From Flavobacteriales bacterium UBA952 (GTDB taxonomy: Bacteria; Bacteroidota; Bacteroidia; Flavobacteriales_D; Crocinitomicaceae), in assembly GCA_002293185.1 (NCBI GenBank), contig DBCS01000003.1:1-64000 (forward strand): a stretch of DNA of 64,000 bases, read 5' to 3'. The notes beneath the pieces were generated by a model. It was not told the DNA's origin and made no database searches. It worked only from the letters and a program-made list of their open reading frames with translations. Of the stretch, positions 46,679 through 56,500 are shown in pieces (the first letter of the stretch is position 1; the number at the start of each line of letters is the position of its first letter). The position numbers and the translations under genes were made by a program.

Positions 46679-47692
46679 ATGGAAACTGTTCAAGATCAGT
46701 TATTACAGCTCATCAAAGCGAAGCTCAAACCCGGCGACGCATTGGGTCATATTTTAAGTGAAACTTTACACATTAGCATGGATGCTGCATACCGGCGCAT
46801 GCGCAATGAAACCGCGCTCACCATTGACGAACTAAAAAGACTTTGCAAAACATTTGATATTTCTTTTGACTCGCTCATTTTGCAGCAAAAAACAAACGTG
46901 ATATTTAGATACACTCCCCTCAATGCTTATGATTTTTCTTTAGAATCTTATTTGGAAGGTATACTCGAAGCATTCGAGCGCCTCCGGCATTTAGAGGAAC
47001 CAAAAATCATGCTCACCATCAACAACACACATTTTTTTCAGCTCTTAAATTTTCCGCAGTTGGTTCGCTTTAAGCTCTTTTTTTGGGCCAAAACACATCT
47101 GCAAATTCCAGATTACAAAGACGTACTCTTTCGGCACGAAAAAACCACCGAACGCGCCTTTGAGCTCGGCAAGGCCATTCTGCATTCCTACAATACCATT
47201 CCATCAGTAGAGATCTTTGATCCCGAGCTGATGCGCGGTTTTTTACGTCAGATTCAATATTACTACAAATCGAATCAGTTTGAAGATCCTACATACGCAC
47301 TATTCCTTTGCGACCGCTTGCTCATGTTTTCAGCACACCTTCGAGAACAAGCCAGCCACGGAAAAAAGTTCATTTATGGCACACAAGTACCGGCAAATGG
47401 CAACCTATTTGAGATGTATCTCAACGAGACCATAAATGCAGATTCTGCATTTTATTACGAGAGTAAGGGCAAACAAGGCTTATTTCTTTCCCACAATATC
47501 ATGAACTACCTTCAAACAACAGATACGCAGTACGTTCAAGATGCCAAACAGGTGATCGATAAGCAGTTGGCCAATTCGAGTTTGATTAGTGTAGTAAATG
47601 AAAGAGAACGCAATAATTTCTTTGCCGATTTTGAGAAAACCATTGGGGTATTCCGAAAGAAAATCGAGGCAGACCTTGAATTCAACTCCTGA
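46679..47692 (+). CDS. HTH-type regulator, Bacteroidota-specific
   Basis: A 337-aa cytoplasmic protein. Residues ~20-65 form an HTH resembling the XRE/BetR type (GHILSETLHISMDAAYRRM then LTIDELKRLCKTFDIS). The remaining ~270 residues are helical with no enzyme motif and probably sense a signal or oligomerise. The ATG at 46679 was preferred over a TTG at 46664. Its targets are unknown; it lies upstream of two envelope-protein genes that it may control, but no operator was recognised. Confidence 0.7.
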   Translation: METVQDQLLQLIKAKLKPGDALGHILSETLHISMDAAYRRMRNETALTIDELKRLCKTFDISFDSLILQQKTNVIFRYTPLNAYDFSLESYLEGILEAFERLRHLEEPKIMLTINNTHFFQLLNFPQLVRFKLFFWAKTHLQIPDYKDVLFRHEKTTERAFELGKAILHSYNTIPSVEIFDPELMRGFLRQIQYYYKSNQFEDPTYALFLCDRLLMFSAHLREQASHGKKFIYGTQVPANGNLFEMYLNETINADSAFYYESKGKQGLFLSHNIMNYLQTTDTQYVQDAKQVIDKQLANSSLISVVNERERNNFFADFEKTIGVFRKKIEADLEFNS

Positions 47693-47740
47693 TACTTGCG
47701 TTTTTCGCAACTGAGTATATTTCACCTCCGAAATTCAATT

Positions 47741-47770
47741 TTGTTGGTGTGTTGGAATAGTTCATCTTTG
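47741..47770 (+). promoter_or_regulatory. Predicted promoter upstream of the CsgG-like gene
   Basis: TTG at 47741-47743 and CATCTTTG at 47763-47770, spaced 19 bases, match the consensus with one mismatch (C for T) in the first -7 base. The start would be about 16 bases before the ATG at 47790. Confidence 0.5.
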
Positions 47771-47789
47771 TACTATAAAATTGTATGCT

Positions 47790-48977
47790 ATGAAAACAAA
47801 AAAATTACAATCATTCTATATACTAGTTGCTATTTTCTTTAGCGGTATGGCTAGTTATTTTGCACAGCAAAGCAATACGATTGCTGTTGCAAACCCAAAT
47901 GTGAATGCCCTGACCATTAAACCGGAGTCTGTGGCTAAAATGATGCGCCTGGAGCTCATCAAAATCAACAAATACAAAGTTTACGATGAGTTTGACATGA
48001 ACGAAGTGATCAAGGCTAAAGAGGAATACAAAGTAGGTTGTTATGGCCAATCATGCCTTGCTAGACTCGGTGAAGAACTCAAAGTGGATTACGTCATGTC
48101 CGGTTCTATAGACGGCCTTGGCAATAAAATTGTCATAACGATCAAAATCATCGACGTGAAAGGGCAAGCTTTGTATAAGTCATCTGTTCGTGAATTTGAC
48201 AACCAGGAAACAGAAGTGCAGCGCATGGTCGAAGTTGTTTTGGCCGAAATGCATGGCTTAACCGTAGACAAACTACTTACTGACCGTTTGGCTTTCAAAA
48301 ATGAGTTGATTACTTCAAACAATGTGGGTAAAGTAAACAATTCTGGGCCGCGAATTGGTTTTGCGTATTTAACAGGCTCCGTCAATGAATTTGCAACAAG
48401 AGCCACTAAATACGGAGGTTTAGGTATTCAACCTTTTACCTCAATGATTGGCTACCAAATTGAAGGCCAATATGTCGGTACTGAAAATTTCTCTGCACTG
48501 GTCGAGGGGATCATCAATATATCTGGTTTAGAGCAAGGTCAATTTGTCCCATCTATTTCTTTATTAAATGGTTTTCGTTTTGGCAAGGCCAATTGGGAAT
48601 TTGCATTCGGGCCACGTTTTGGTATCTCTTCAACGTCAGAAGGCTTTTTTGATGATCAGAATATTTATTCTACCGATGCTCGTTATTTCTCACAGAGCGA
48701 TTGGTCACAATATGCCATGCAGAATAACCTTAACCCAGTTGATCCTGGCAATGGCTATATTTTCGAAAAAAACTTCGATAGACGCGGAGATAAAGCGATT
48801 GCTACCACTTTTCTGATTGCTTTTGGACGCACCTTTCAAGCAGGAGCACTCAATATTCCGGTAAATTTATTTTACAGCTCCCAAAAAGGAGGCGGTTATG
48901 TTGGTGTCAACATGGGCTTCAATGTCCAGAAGAGCAAGCAACCAATTAATAAGCAAAGTCCGCAACGTTATTATTAA
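47790..48977 (+). CDS. Secreted protein: CsgG/LpoB-like domain followed by a possible beta-barrel
   Basis: A 395-aa exported protein (signal peptide ~1-26, SYFAQ). Residues ~30-150 resemble the CsgG/LpoB/FlgO fold: a nucleotide-free alpha/beta domain with CYGQSCLARLGEELKVDYVMSG and KIVITIKIIDVKGQALYKSS. The last ~200 residues alternate hydrophobic and polar residues and may form an outer-membrane beta-barrel. Two Cys in CYGQSC may form a disulfide. Function unknown. The ATG at 47790 follows the predicted promoter; a TTG at 47781 was not used. Confidence 0.6.
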   Translation: MKTKKLQSFYILVAIFFSGMASYFAQQSNTIAVANPNVNALTIKPESVAKMMRLELIKINKYKVYDEFDMNEVIKAKEEYKVGCYGQSCLARLGEELKVDYVMSGSIDGLGNKIVITIKIIDVKGQALYKSSVREFDNQETEVQRMVEVVLAEMHGLTVDKLLTDRLAFKNELITSNNVGKVNNSGPRIGFAYLTGSVNEFATRATKYGGLGIQPFTSMIGYQIEGQYVGTENFSALVEGIINISGLEQGQFVPSISLLNGFRFGKANWEFAFGPRFGISSTSEGFFDDQNIYSTDARYFSQSDWSQYAMQNNLNPVDPGNGYIFEKNFDRRGDKAIATTFLIAFGRTFQAGALNIPVNLFYSSQKGGGYVGVNMGFNVQKSKQPINKQSPQRYY

Positions 48978-49005
48978 TTTTACGTATAACTTAAAAATTC
49001 TAAAT

Positions 49006-50118
49006 ATGAAAACACGCACACTATTTCAATTGTGCTTCACATTAACGCTCTACTTCTTTGGAAGTCAGAGCGTTTTTGCGCAAGCGCCAAGCACTGCAAC
49101 GCCAAGTACTGATACTACCAAATACCTTATTGTTAAAAATGATGGCACCGAGTACGTAGGTCTTGTTATTTTAGACGACGGGCGCGAGGTGCTCCTACAA
49201 ACACAATCTTTGGGTAAGGTTTATATTCCAAAAAGCGATATCCGGTCTATCCGACCGCTCGATTTAGTAGAAGATGTCAAAAAAGGCGAATACAACACCC
49301 CTGGTGCTTTTTCTACGCGTTATCAGTTCACCACCAATTGTTTTCCGATTAAAAAAGGAGAAAACTATGCCATGGTCAATTTATATGGCCCAGAGGTTCA
49401 TTTTGCGGTCCATAAAGATTTTTCGGTGGGTGTGATGTCTACCTGGATTGGCTCACCAATTGCATTAGCATTGAAATATACACGTGGAACGGCTAATCCA
49501 AAACTCAACTATGGAGTTGGCGCCTTAATTGGCACTTCTGGCTATCTTAATTCTGGCCGTGGTTTAGGTGGATTGTACTGGGGTATGGTCACCTACGGAG
49601 ACCGCCGCTCAAATGTAACTTTATCCGTTGGTTACGGGCATTTCAATGATGGCGTTAATGGGGCTGATACACAAACGATTTATCAAGAAGGTGCGTATCA
49701 GGCCGTTAATGGCATTATGCCGGAACTCCCTGTAGCCGGAACAAATACCATAAATTATGGCTTCAGTGCTCAAGCTCCAATAATTGGTTTAGCCGGCCAA
49801 ACTAAAGTTGGTAAAAAAGCTAGTTTTATTTATGACTGCATGTATATCATGGGCCGCACCAACAATAACAATTCATATGGCTATCAGGACATCAATTACC
49901 TTTACGATCAAAATACTTGGATGCTGCAGCAAGTGGTTGTGGGCCCATGGCAATCCTACAATAATTACAATAATACCAATCAAAATTTATTAATACTGAT
50001 GCCAGGCATGCGTTTTCAGCGAACAGAAGCGAAGGCGTTTCAGATCAGTTTGGCGGGTGTAATTACCGAAGATATCTCTTTCCCATTGCCAATGGTAAGT
50101 TGGTTTTACAAGTTTTAA
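49006..50118 (+). CDS. Predicted outer-membrane beta-barrel protein
   Basis: A 370-aa exported protein with signal peptide (1-26, SVFAQ). Residues ~45-90 contain a short domain with DGTEYVGLVILDDGREVLLQ and IPKSDIRSIRPL, and the rest shows repeated amphipathic strands (Gly/Tyr/Asn-rich) ending in an aromatic residue, KF, typical of barrels. No specific family recognised. It follows the CsgG-like gene by 28 bases and is probably cotranscribed. ATG at 49006 was chosen over a frame start at 48898 inside the previous gene. Confidence 0.6.
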   Translation: MKTRTLFQLCFTLTLYFFGSQSVFAQAPSTATPSTDTTKYLIVKNDGTEYVGLVILDDGREVLLQTQSLGKVYIPKSDIRSIRPLDLVEDVKKGEYNTPGAFSTRYQFTTNCFPIKKGENYAMVNLYGPEVHFAVHKDFSVGVMSTWIGSPIALALKYTRGTANPKLNYGVGALIGTSGYLNSGRGLGGLYWGMVTYGDRRSNVTLSVGYGHFNDGVNGADTQTIYQEGAYQAVNGIMPELPVAGTNTINYGFSAQAPIIGLAGQTKVGKKASFIYDCMYIMGRTNNNNSYGYQDINYLYDQNTWMLQQVVVGPWQSYNNYNNTNQNLLILMPGMRFQRTEAKAFQISLAGVITEDISFPLPMVSWFYKF

Positions 50119-50151
50119 TCTGTTGGCAACAAATTTTTGTTCAAGACGTTG

Positions 50152-50159
50152 TAATTTTG
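50152..50159 (+). promoter_or_regulatory. Predicted -7 element of the ferritin-cyclase operon
   Basis: TAATTTTG matches TAnnTTTG, 13 bases before the ferritin ATG. No TTG at the usual -33 spacing. Confidence 0.5.
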
Positions 50160-50172
50160 AAAAAAAGTAGAA

Positions 50173-50691
50173 ATGATGAATCCAAGAGTAGAGGCCGCGC
50201 TCAATGAGCAAATCAAGAAAGAAGCAAGTTCTTCTCAATATTATTTAGCTATGGCCTCCTGGGCTGAAAACAATGGTTTAAATGGCACCTCTAAATTCAT
50301 GTATCTGCACACCGATGAGGAGCGTTTTCATATGCTCAAGATGATCAAGTTTGTCAATGAAAGAGGAGGCACGGCAATAGTTCCGTCTGTGGACCAACCA
50401 CCTTTGAGTTTTGACAACTTGCGTTCTGTATTTGAGTTACTGCTCGCCCACGAACTCACCGTTACTGCATCTATCAACAATCTGGTCGATATCTGTTTGC
50501 AAGAAAAAGACTACACCACACACAATTTTGTGCAGTGGTATGTTGCCGAGCAGCTCGAAGAAGAAGCCCTAGCAAGAAGTATCCTAGACAAACTCAAACT
50601 CATCGGCAATGAAAGCGGAGGGCTGTATCTCTTCGATCGCGACCTCGAGCAAATTACTGCTCAAAACAACGCTCCACAACCAAAAGTCTAA
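50173..50691 (+). CDS. Ferritin
   Basis: A 172-aa bacterial ferritin (Ftn type) that oxidises Fe(II) and stores the ferric mineral in a 24-subunit cage. The four-helix bundle has the ferroxidase ligands: a Glu in the first helix (KKEASSSQYY), DEERFHMLK near residue 52 with the E-x-x-H pair, and EQLEEE in the fourth helix near 118. There is no heme-binding Met of bacterioferritin. The next gene starts on its stop codon (TAATG overlap), so it is translationally coupled to the cyclase. Confidence 0.93.
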   Translation: MMNPRVEAALNEQIKKEASSSQYYLAMASWAENNGLNGTSKFMYLHTDEERFHMLKMIKFVNERGGTAIVPSVDQPPLSFDNLRSVFELLLAHELTVTASINNLVDICLQEKDYTTHNFVQWYVAEQLEEEALARSILDKLKLIGNESGGLYLFDRDLEQITAQNNAPQPKV

Positions 50692-52274
50692 TGAGCGCTT
50701 TGCTCATCTTATTTATTTCTAAAACATGGTGGCTGTCAATTTTGGCAGCCTCTGTTTTTTTACTGTTGCTATTTGTTTTTATTCGGCGCAGAATAGAAAC
50801 GTCGAGAAGAAATCAAGTCAGATTAGAAGTCAAAATTGCCGAGCGCACGAAAGAAATCCGTCTTCAAAAAACAAAAATAGAAGAGCAAAAACGTCTGCTT
50901 GAAGAAGAAAAGCATAAAGTTGAAGAACAACAAGCCTTACTTCAAAAGGAAAAAGACCGAACTGAACAATGGTTGCTCAACACGCTACCGTCTCAGGTTG
51001 TTATTGAACTCAAGCGCAACGGCAAGGTCAAAGCCCAAGCTTTTAAGCAGGTGTCAATTATGTTTACTGATGTAGTTGGCTTTACACGCATTTCTGAATC
51101 TATGGCGCCGAGTCGAATTGTCTCAAAGCTCGATATGCTTTTTCAAAAATTTGATGAAATTATACAAGCCAATAATCTCGAGAAAATCAAGACAATTGGT
51201 GATGCCTATATGTGTGCGGGGGGCGTGCCTGTGGAAAATTCAACGAATCCTATAGACGCTTGTTGCGCCGCTTTGCAGATCCAAGCTTTTATGGATAAGC
51301 TCAAGTACGAAGCCATTGCCGATCACGAAGACTACTGGGAAATCCGGTTGGGTATTAATACAGGGCCGGTTATTGCAGGAATAGTAGGCAATATCCGCCT
51401 GGCTTACGACGTTTGGGGTTCTTCTGTTAATTTGGCTCAACGAATGGAAATGCTCGGGGAGCCGGGCAAAGTAACTATCACTGGCCATACCTTTCAGCAA
51501 ATCGAACCCTATTTTGAATGCGACTACAAAGGCAAGGCACTTACTAAATCTCGAACAAAAGTAGACATGTATGTGGTGCTGCGTATCAAGCCTGAACTAT
51601 CTGTTCATGGAGAGGGCCTGATTCCAAATTCACGCTTCGAAGAAATTAAAAAACTACACCATTACAGCTCGATCAAATATTATAAAACAGAGCACCACGT
51701 CATGGGCATCCTCAAAAAGAATTTATCACCAAGTCTTGCCTATCATTCGATTAACCATACCAAAGATGTCGTCAAAGCCGTCGAGCGCATTGCACTATTA
51801 GAAGGCGTAACGGATGAGGGCTTATTTTTGCTCAAAACGGCGGCTATTTTCCACGATGCTGGCTTTATTGAACAATACGATCACAACGAGTCTATTGGCG
51901 CAAGAATGGCACAAGAAATTTTACCAAAATACGGCTATACTGAGCAGCATGTAAAAACAATCGTTGAGCTTATTCATGCGACGCAAATTCCACACAAGCC
52001 CATCAATAAATTGCAAGAAATTATTTGCGATGCCGACCTTGACTATTTAGGTCGTGACGATTTTGAGGATATTGCCGATAAGCTTCGTCAAGAACTCACA
52101 GAAATGGGCAAAATCAATGCTCGAAAGGAGTGGGATGAAATCCAGGTTAAGTTTTTAAATCAACATCAGTATTTTACAGCTACTTCTATTAGTTCTCGTC
52201 AAATGAAGAAGCAAGAAAACCTGGAAAGGGTAATAGAAAGGCTGGCTGCCAATCAATACCAAAATGAGTTATAA
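50691..52274 (+). CDS. Membrane-bound class III adenylate cyclase fused to an HD domain
   Basis: A 527-aa signalling protein. One N-terminal helix (11-31) and a coiled coil (45-92) lead to a class III cyclase domain (about 118-300). It has both metal Asp (D127 in FTDVVGFT, D171 in GDAYM), Lys167 and Asp240 that specify ATP over GTP, and transition-state Asn247 and Arg251. Residues ~335-520 are an HD domain with YHSINH, H388-D389, H429 and DADLD (447), so metal ligands are intact. It may make cAMP and hydrolyse a nucleotide. It is coupled to ferritin by a 1-base overlap. The stop overlaps a convergent gene by 6 bases. Confidence 0.88.
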   Translation: MSALLILFISKTWWLSILAASVFLLLLFVFIRRRIETSRRNQVRLEVKIAERTKEIRLQKTKIEEQKRLLEEEKHKVEEQQALLQKEKDRTEQWLLNTLPSQVVIELKRNGKVKAQAFKQVSIMFTDVVGFTRISESMAPSRIVSKLDMLFQKFDEIIQANNLEKIKTIGDAYMCAGGVPVENSTNPIDACCAALQIQAFMDKLKYEAIADHEDYWEIRLGINTGPVIAGIVGNIRLAYDVWGSSVNLAQRMEMLGEPGKVTITGHTFQQIEPYFECDYKGKALTKSRTKVDMYVVLRIKPELSVHGEGLIPNSRFEEIKKLHHYSSIKYYKTEHHVMGILKKNLSPSLAYHSINHTKDVVKAVERIALLEGVTDEGLFLLKTAAIFHDAGFIEQYDHNESIGARMAQEILPKYGYTEQHVKTIVELIHATQIPHKPINKLQEIICDADLDYLGRDDFEDIADKLRQELTEMGKINARKEWDEIQVKFLNQHQYFTATSISSRQMKKQENLERVIERLAANQYQNEL

Positions 52275-52979
52275 GAATTTTGCGTTACGCCGCTCACTTT
52301 CTTGTTTTTTAGATTTCCCTTTTTGCAAATTATAACCATACGAAAGATTTAAAATAGCTCTATTGAGTTTGCCTGGGCTATTGATGCGTTGGTCATGTAG
52401 ATAAGCAATTTGTATGGAATGTGGCCCCTTAAAATCATAGGAAAGTCCAAAATTCCAGCGGATTCTATTCAAATGATAGCCCATTTGACCCTCCATTGGT
52501 CCTGTAAAAAATTCTATGGAGACCTTTGGTTTAAGGTCTGACTTTTTAATAGCGTATGCAATACTTGCTTTGTAGCGCAAAGCAGCGCCAAATTCTGGCT
52601 CGATGTCCTCAACAAACCTTGTTCGGGAATACTGATAGCGCAGCCTAAAATCGAGTTCTAGCTGATCAATATCATGACTGAACTGCAAATTGGCATTGAT
52701 GCGGTGCTTGAGCTCAAAATTACCTGACGTATTGCGGTCTGATATCAATCTGTAGTCGATTGAAGGGAGGATGTTCTTATTAATTTTATAACGATAAGAA
52801 AATTGAGGAAAAAAAGTGTTGATTCCGTTGGCATCAAACCTAGAACTGAAATCAAGACCTAAACTTTGTTTTTTATCCATTTTATACGAGACACCAACTT
52901 CATTCCATAGCTGAAAAATAGTGTTGTTCTGCCCCCAACTTAAAGCCGGGAAAATAAGCAGGAAGATTAAGAATCGCAT
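52269..52979 (-). CDS. DUF2490 outer-membrane protein
   Basis: A 236-aa exported protein (signal peptide 1-16, LSWGQ) of DUF2490, a beta-barrel family of unknown function. The start QNNTIFQLWNEVGVSYKM and the LKHRINANLQFSHDIDQLELDFRLRYQYS region are diagnostic, with amphipathic strands throughout. It shares a TAATG overlap with the lipoprotein upstream, so the two are expressed together. Confidence 0.82.
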   Translation of the reverse strand: MRFLIFLLIFPALSWGQNNTIFQLWNEVGVSYKMDKKQSLGLDFSSRFDANGINTFFPQFSYRYKINKNILPSIDYRLISDRNTSGNFELKHRINANLQFSHDIDQLELDFRLRYQYSRTRFVEDIEPEFGAALRYKASIAYAIKKSDLKPKVSIEFFTGPMEGQMGYHLNRIRWNFGLSYDFKGPHSIQIAYLHDQRINSPGKLNRAILNLSYGYNLQKGKSKKQESERRNAKFL

Positions 52980-53425
52980 TATCTTAAAACAATGATTTCA
53001 CCAAGGTTAACGGTTTCGTTTTTACCGAGCTCAACTGTAAATTTAACTGGAACTTTCGTGTAATAGTCGTCGTCGTTATTGGTTACAGAATTACCTGTGT
53101 TGAAGATTTCATTGTAGGCAAAAACAGTGTAGGTACCTGGAAATAAATTATTGAAACTAAAGGTGCCGTCGTGGTTGCATTCGACCTTGTTGTCGAATAT
53201 GCTGTCTTGCGTTCCGTAAACGATATAAACATCTTCTGTTGCCCCGTTGTAGCTCACCGTTTGGGCAAGCACGCCGTTGATGTAGAGCTTCTCATTGATG
53301 GTTAATTTACCAGTGATTTTACTTCGGCCTCCTTCGCCTTCATATTTTTTACATCCGTTCAATCCGAAGAGTAGTGTAGCAGCTAAAAATAATAACGCAA
53401 TTCTTTTCATTCTTTTTTTTGACAA
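52979..53425 (-). CDS. Small predicted lipoprotein with a beta-sandwich-like domain
   Basis: A 148-aa protein with a signal peptide ending LNGC (Cys25), so it is probably lipid-anchored in the envelope. The mature part looks like a beta-sandwich of the carboxypeptidase-regulatory type (GKLTINEKLYINGV, GTFSFNNLFPGTYTVFAYN). Function unknown. It may start at the second Met (residue 6). It shares an overlap with the DUF2490 gene and diverges from the CotH gene. Confidence 0.68.
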   Translation of the reverse strand: MSKKRMKRIALLFLAATLLFGLNGCKKYEGEGGRSKITGKLTINEKLYINGVLAQTVSYNGATEDVYIVYGTQDSIFDNKVECNHDGTFSFNNLFPGTYTVFAYNEIFNTGNSVTNNDDDYYTKVPVKFTVELGKNETVNLGEIIVLR

Positions 53426-53470
53426 TGTTAAGAAAAAAACAACTTTTTACGTGTTCTTGCGTCTAATAGT

Positions 53471-53501
53471 TTGGAACAAAATCGATATTTCAGTAATATT
53501 G
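53471..53501 (+). promoter_or_regulatory. Predicted promoter of the CotH-sprF operon
   Basis: TTG at 53471-53473 and TAATATTG at 53494-53501, spaced 20 bases, match the consensus with one mismatch at the fifth base of the -7 element. The start is about 17 bases before the ATG at 53522. Confidence 0.5.
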
Positions 53502-53521
53502 GTACCGCTAAACCAAGCTAA

Positions 53522-56500
53522 ATGAAATACTTACTACTCTCCATTCTTTTTATATTTCCATCCATTTTGTTTTCACAGGTCCTGATCAATGAATACTCTT
53601 GTTCTAATATGACAGGTATCACTGATGCATTTGGTGAAAGAGAAGACTGGATTGAGCTTTACAATACGAATGCAACACCTTTAGACTTAACGGGCTGGTT
53701 CTTATCAGACAGAGCAGGAAATATCACCAAATGGCAAATTCCTAATGGAAGTATTGCTGCCAATGGCTTTAAAATGGTGTTTTGCTCCAAAAGAGATTTG
53801 GTATCAGGCAATGAATACCACCCTAATTTTAATTTATCACAAACCGGCGGAGACTGGATTATTCTGTCGAATCCGTCTGCAGTGGTGATAGACTCCTTTA
53901 AAATTGTACACCTCACAAAATCCAATCATTCTGTGGGCCGTTCGAGTAATGGAGCCATCGATTTTAAATTGTTTACGACGCCAACCCCAAATGCCAACAA
54001 CGTTGGTGGCGTCAATTTTTACCCACCAAAGCCTGTTTTTAGCGTTGCACCTGGGTTTTATGCTGGCGTCCAAACTGTCAGTATAACTTGTGCAGACCCA
54101 ACAGCTACTATTCGCTATACCCTAGACGGTTCAGACCCCATCCTTACATCGCCTGTTTACAGCGGCCCAATCAATATTACCACAACAAAAGTATTAAGAG
54201 CCACAGCATTTGGTACTACGCTCTCTTCCTTTACCGAGACCAACACTTATTTTATCAACGTGAACCACTCCATTCCTGTGGTTTCAGTTTGCAGCCAAGG
54301 TGTCTATTCGTTAGTTGCCAATGGCAGCCAAAACCCACCGAATCGCATCGGATCTTTTGAACTTTTTGAACAAGACGGTACTTTCATCGATGAATCTGAA
54401 GGAGACTTCAACAAGCATGGTAACGACTCTTGGGCCTATGCACAAAGAGGTTTTGACTTCATTTGTAGGGACCAATATGGCCATAACGGTGATCTCGAGC
54501 ACGAAATTTTTCCAGAAAAAGACCGGGACGCATTTCAAAGGGTCATGTTAAAACCAGCCGCAAGTGATAATTATCCATTTGAACAAGGTGCGCACATCCG
54601 CGATGCTTTTGTGCATACTCTTTCTATCAGAGCGGATATGAAACTCGATGAGCGAACTTGGCGTCCGGCAGTGGTATATTTGAACGGTAATTATTGGGGC
54701 GTCTATGAAATTCGTGAAAAAGCCGATGACCATGACTACACCGATATCTATTATGACCAAGATAAATACAATCTGCATTACCTCAAGACCTGGGGAGGTA
54801 CTTGGCAGGAGTACGGCGCACCAAATGCCCAGCCAAGTTGGAACGCCTTGTGCAACTATATCCTCGCCAATAATATGGGGAATCCGACCAATTTTAATTA
54901 TGTCGATTCTTTACTCAATTGGGAATCTCTTGCCGATTACTTTATGATCAATTCCTATACTGTCAATCAAGATTGGCTGAACTGGAATACATCCTGGTGG
55001 AGAGGTTTAGATACCGCTGGTGACAAAACAAAATGGCGCTATGCCCTCTGGGATATGGATGCTACTTTCGGCCATTACATCAATTACACTGGCATTCCTG
55101 ACCCAAGTGCTAATGCCGATCCGTGTAATGCTGAAAATTTACCCAATCCAGGTGGCCAGGGGCATACGGACATTCTCGAGAAGCTCATCAACGAAAATCC
55201 ACAAGTAGAGCAATATTACATTACCCGGTATATCGACCTCATCAATACTTCTTTTAGTTGTACTAGCATGCTTGCGCTGCTTGACAGCATGGTCAATGAA
55301 ATAGACCCTGAAATGACTGCCCAATGTGCCAAATGGGGTGGTACCTACAACGGCTGGCAATCGAGGGTGACGCAATTGCGTAATTTTATCAATCAGCGTT
55401 GTTTGGCCATGGAACAAGGCCTTATTGACTGCTATCAACTTTCCGGGCCCTTTGCCACTACTTTTGATGTGAGCCCAGTAGGTGCAGGTACAATTCAAGT
55501 GAATTCAATTACTCCTCCATCTTATCCCTGGACAACCAGCTATTTTGGAGGCATTCAAACCCTCATTGAATCTGTTGCCAATCCTGGCTTTATTTTCAGC
55601 CACTGGACAGTCACAACAGGTCCCTTGGGTTTGCCTTCAACAACTGCCAATAATTTTATTAATATCAATGGGCCAGAAACCATTGTTGCGGTATTTGTAC
55701 CAGATGTTCCAGACCTCGATGGTGACGGCTGCCTTAACGTAGACGAACTCTTACTTGGTACAGATATCAACAATCCTGATACCGACGGCGATGGCGAAAA
55801 TGACTGTGATGAGATTGGTAATATTGCCGCACCTACCGACACCGACGGCGATGGCATCATTGACGCACTAGAGTCTTCAATTATAGACACCGACGGCGAT
55901 GGCATTATGGACGAATTAGACCCTGACAACACCAATCCATGCATTCCAAATCCAAACGCTGGCCCGTGCGACCAGGACGGCGATGGCTTAACCAATGCGC
56001 AGGAAACTGCAGCCGGCACAAACCCTACAAACCCCGACACCGACGGCGATGGCCTAATGGACGGTGCCGAAGTAAGCAATGGCTCAGATCCGCTCAACCC
56101 ATGTGACCCAGATGATTCCCTCCCAGGTTGCCAAATCGATACCGATTTTGATGGCCTCACCGATGCACAAGAAGCTGTATTAGGAACTGATCCGCTCAAT
56201 CCGGACACCGATGGCGATGGCATCAATGATGGAACAGAAGTGGCGAGTGGTTCTGACCCGCTAGACCCCTGCGACCCTGATGGCAGCAGCCCAGAGTGTG
56301 CAACCGGAATTTTCTTTCCAACTGCGTTTTCGCCAAATGGTGTAGGCAATGGCCTTAATGAGGTGTATCAGATTATTGCGGGTAAAGACGTTGCTGCCCT
56401 AAACTTCAAAATTGTGGATCGTTGGGGCAATCTCGTATTTTCCTCGACTAATAAATTATTTCAATGGGATGGCACCTATAAAAATAAGCCATGTAATAGT

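Noticed and set aside
47696..47710. Small inverted repeat TTGCG-TTTTT-CGCAA after the HTH gene
   Set aside because: A 5-bp stem without a following T-run is too weak to call a terminator.
55555..56349. Long antisense open frame (264 codons) opposite the TSP3 repeats
   Set aside because: It is made of Ser/Pro-rich repeats that mirror the DTDGDG codons on the plus strand. Stop-free antisense frames arise from such repeats, and it has no promoter or homology.
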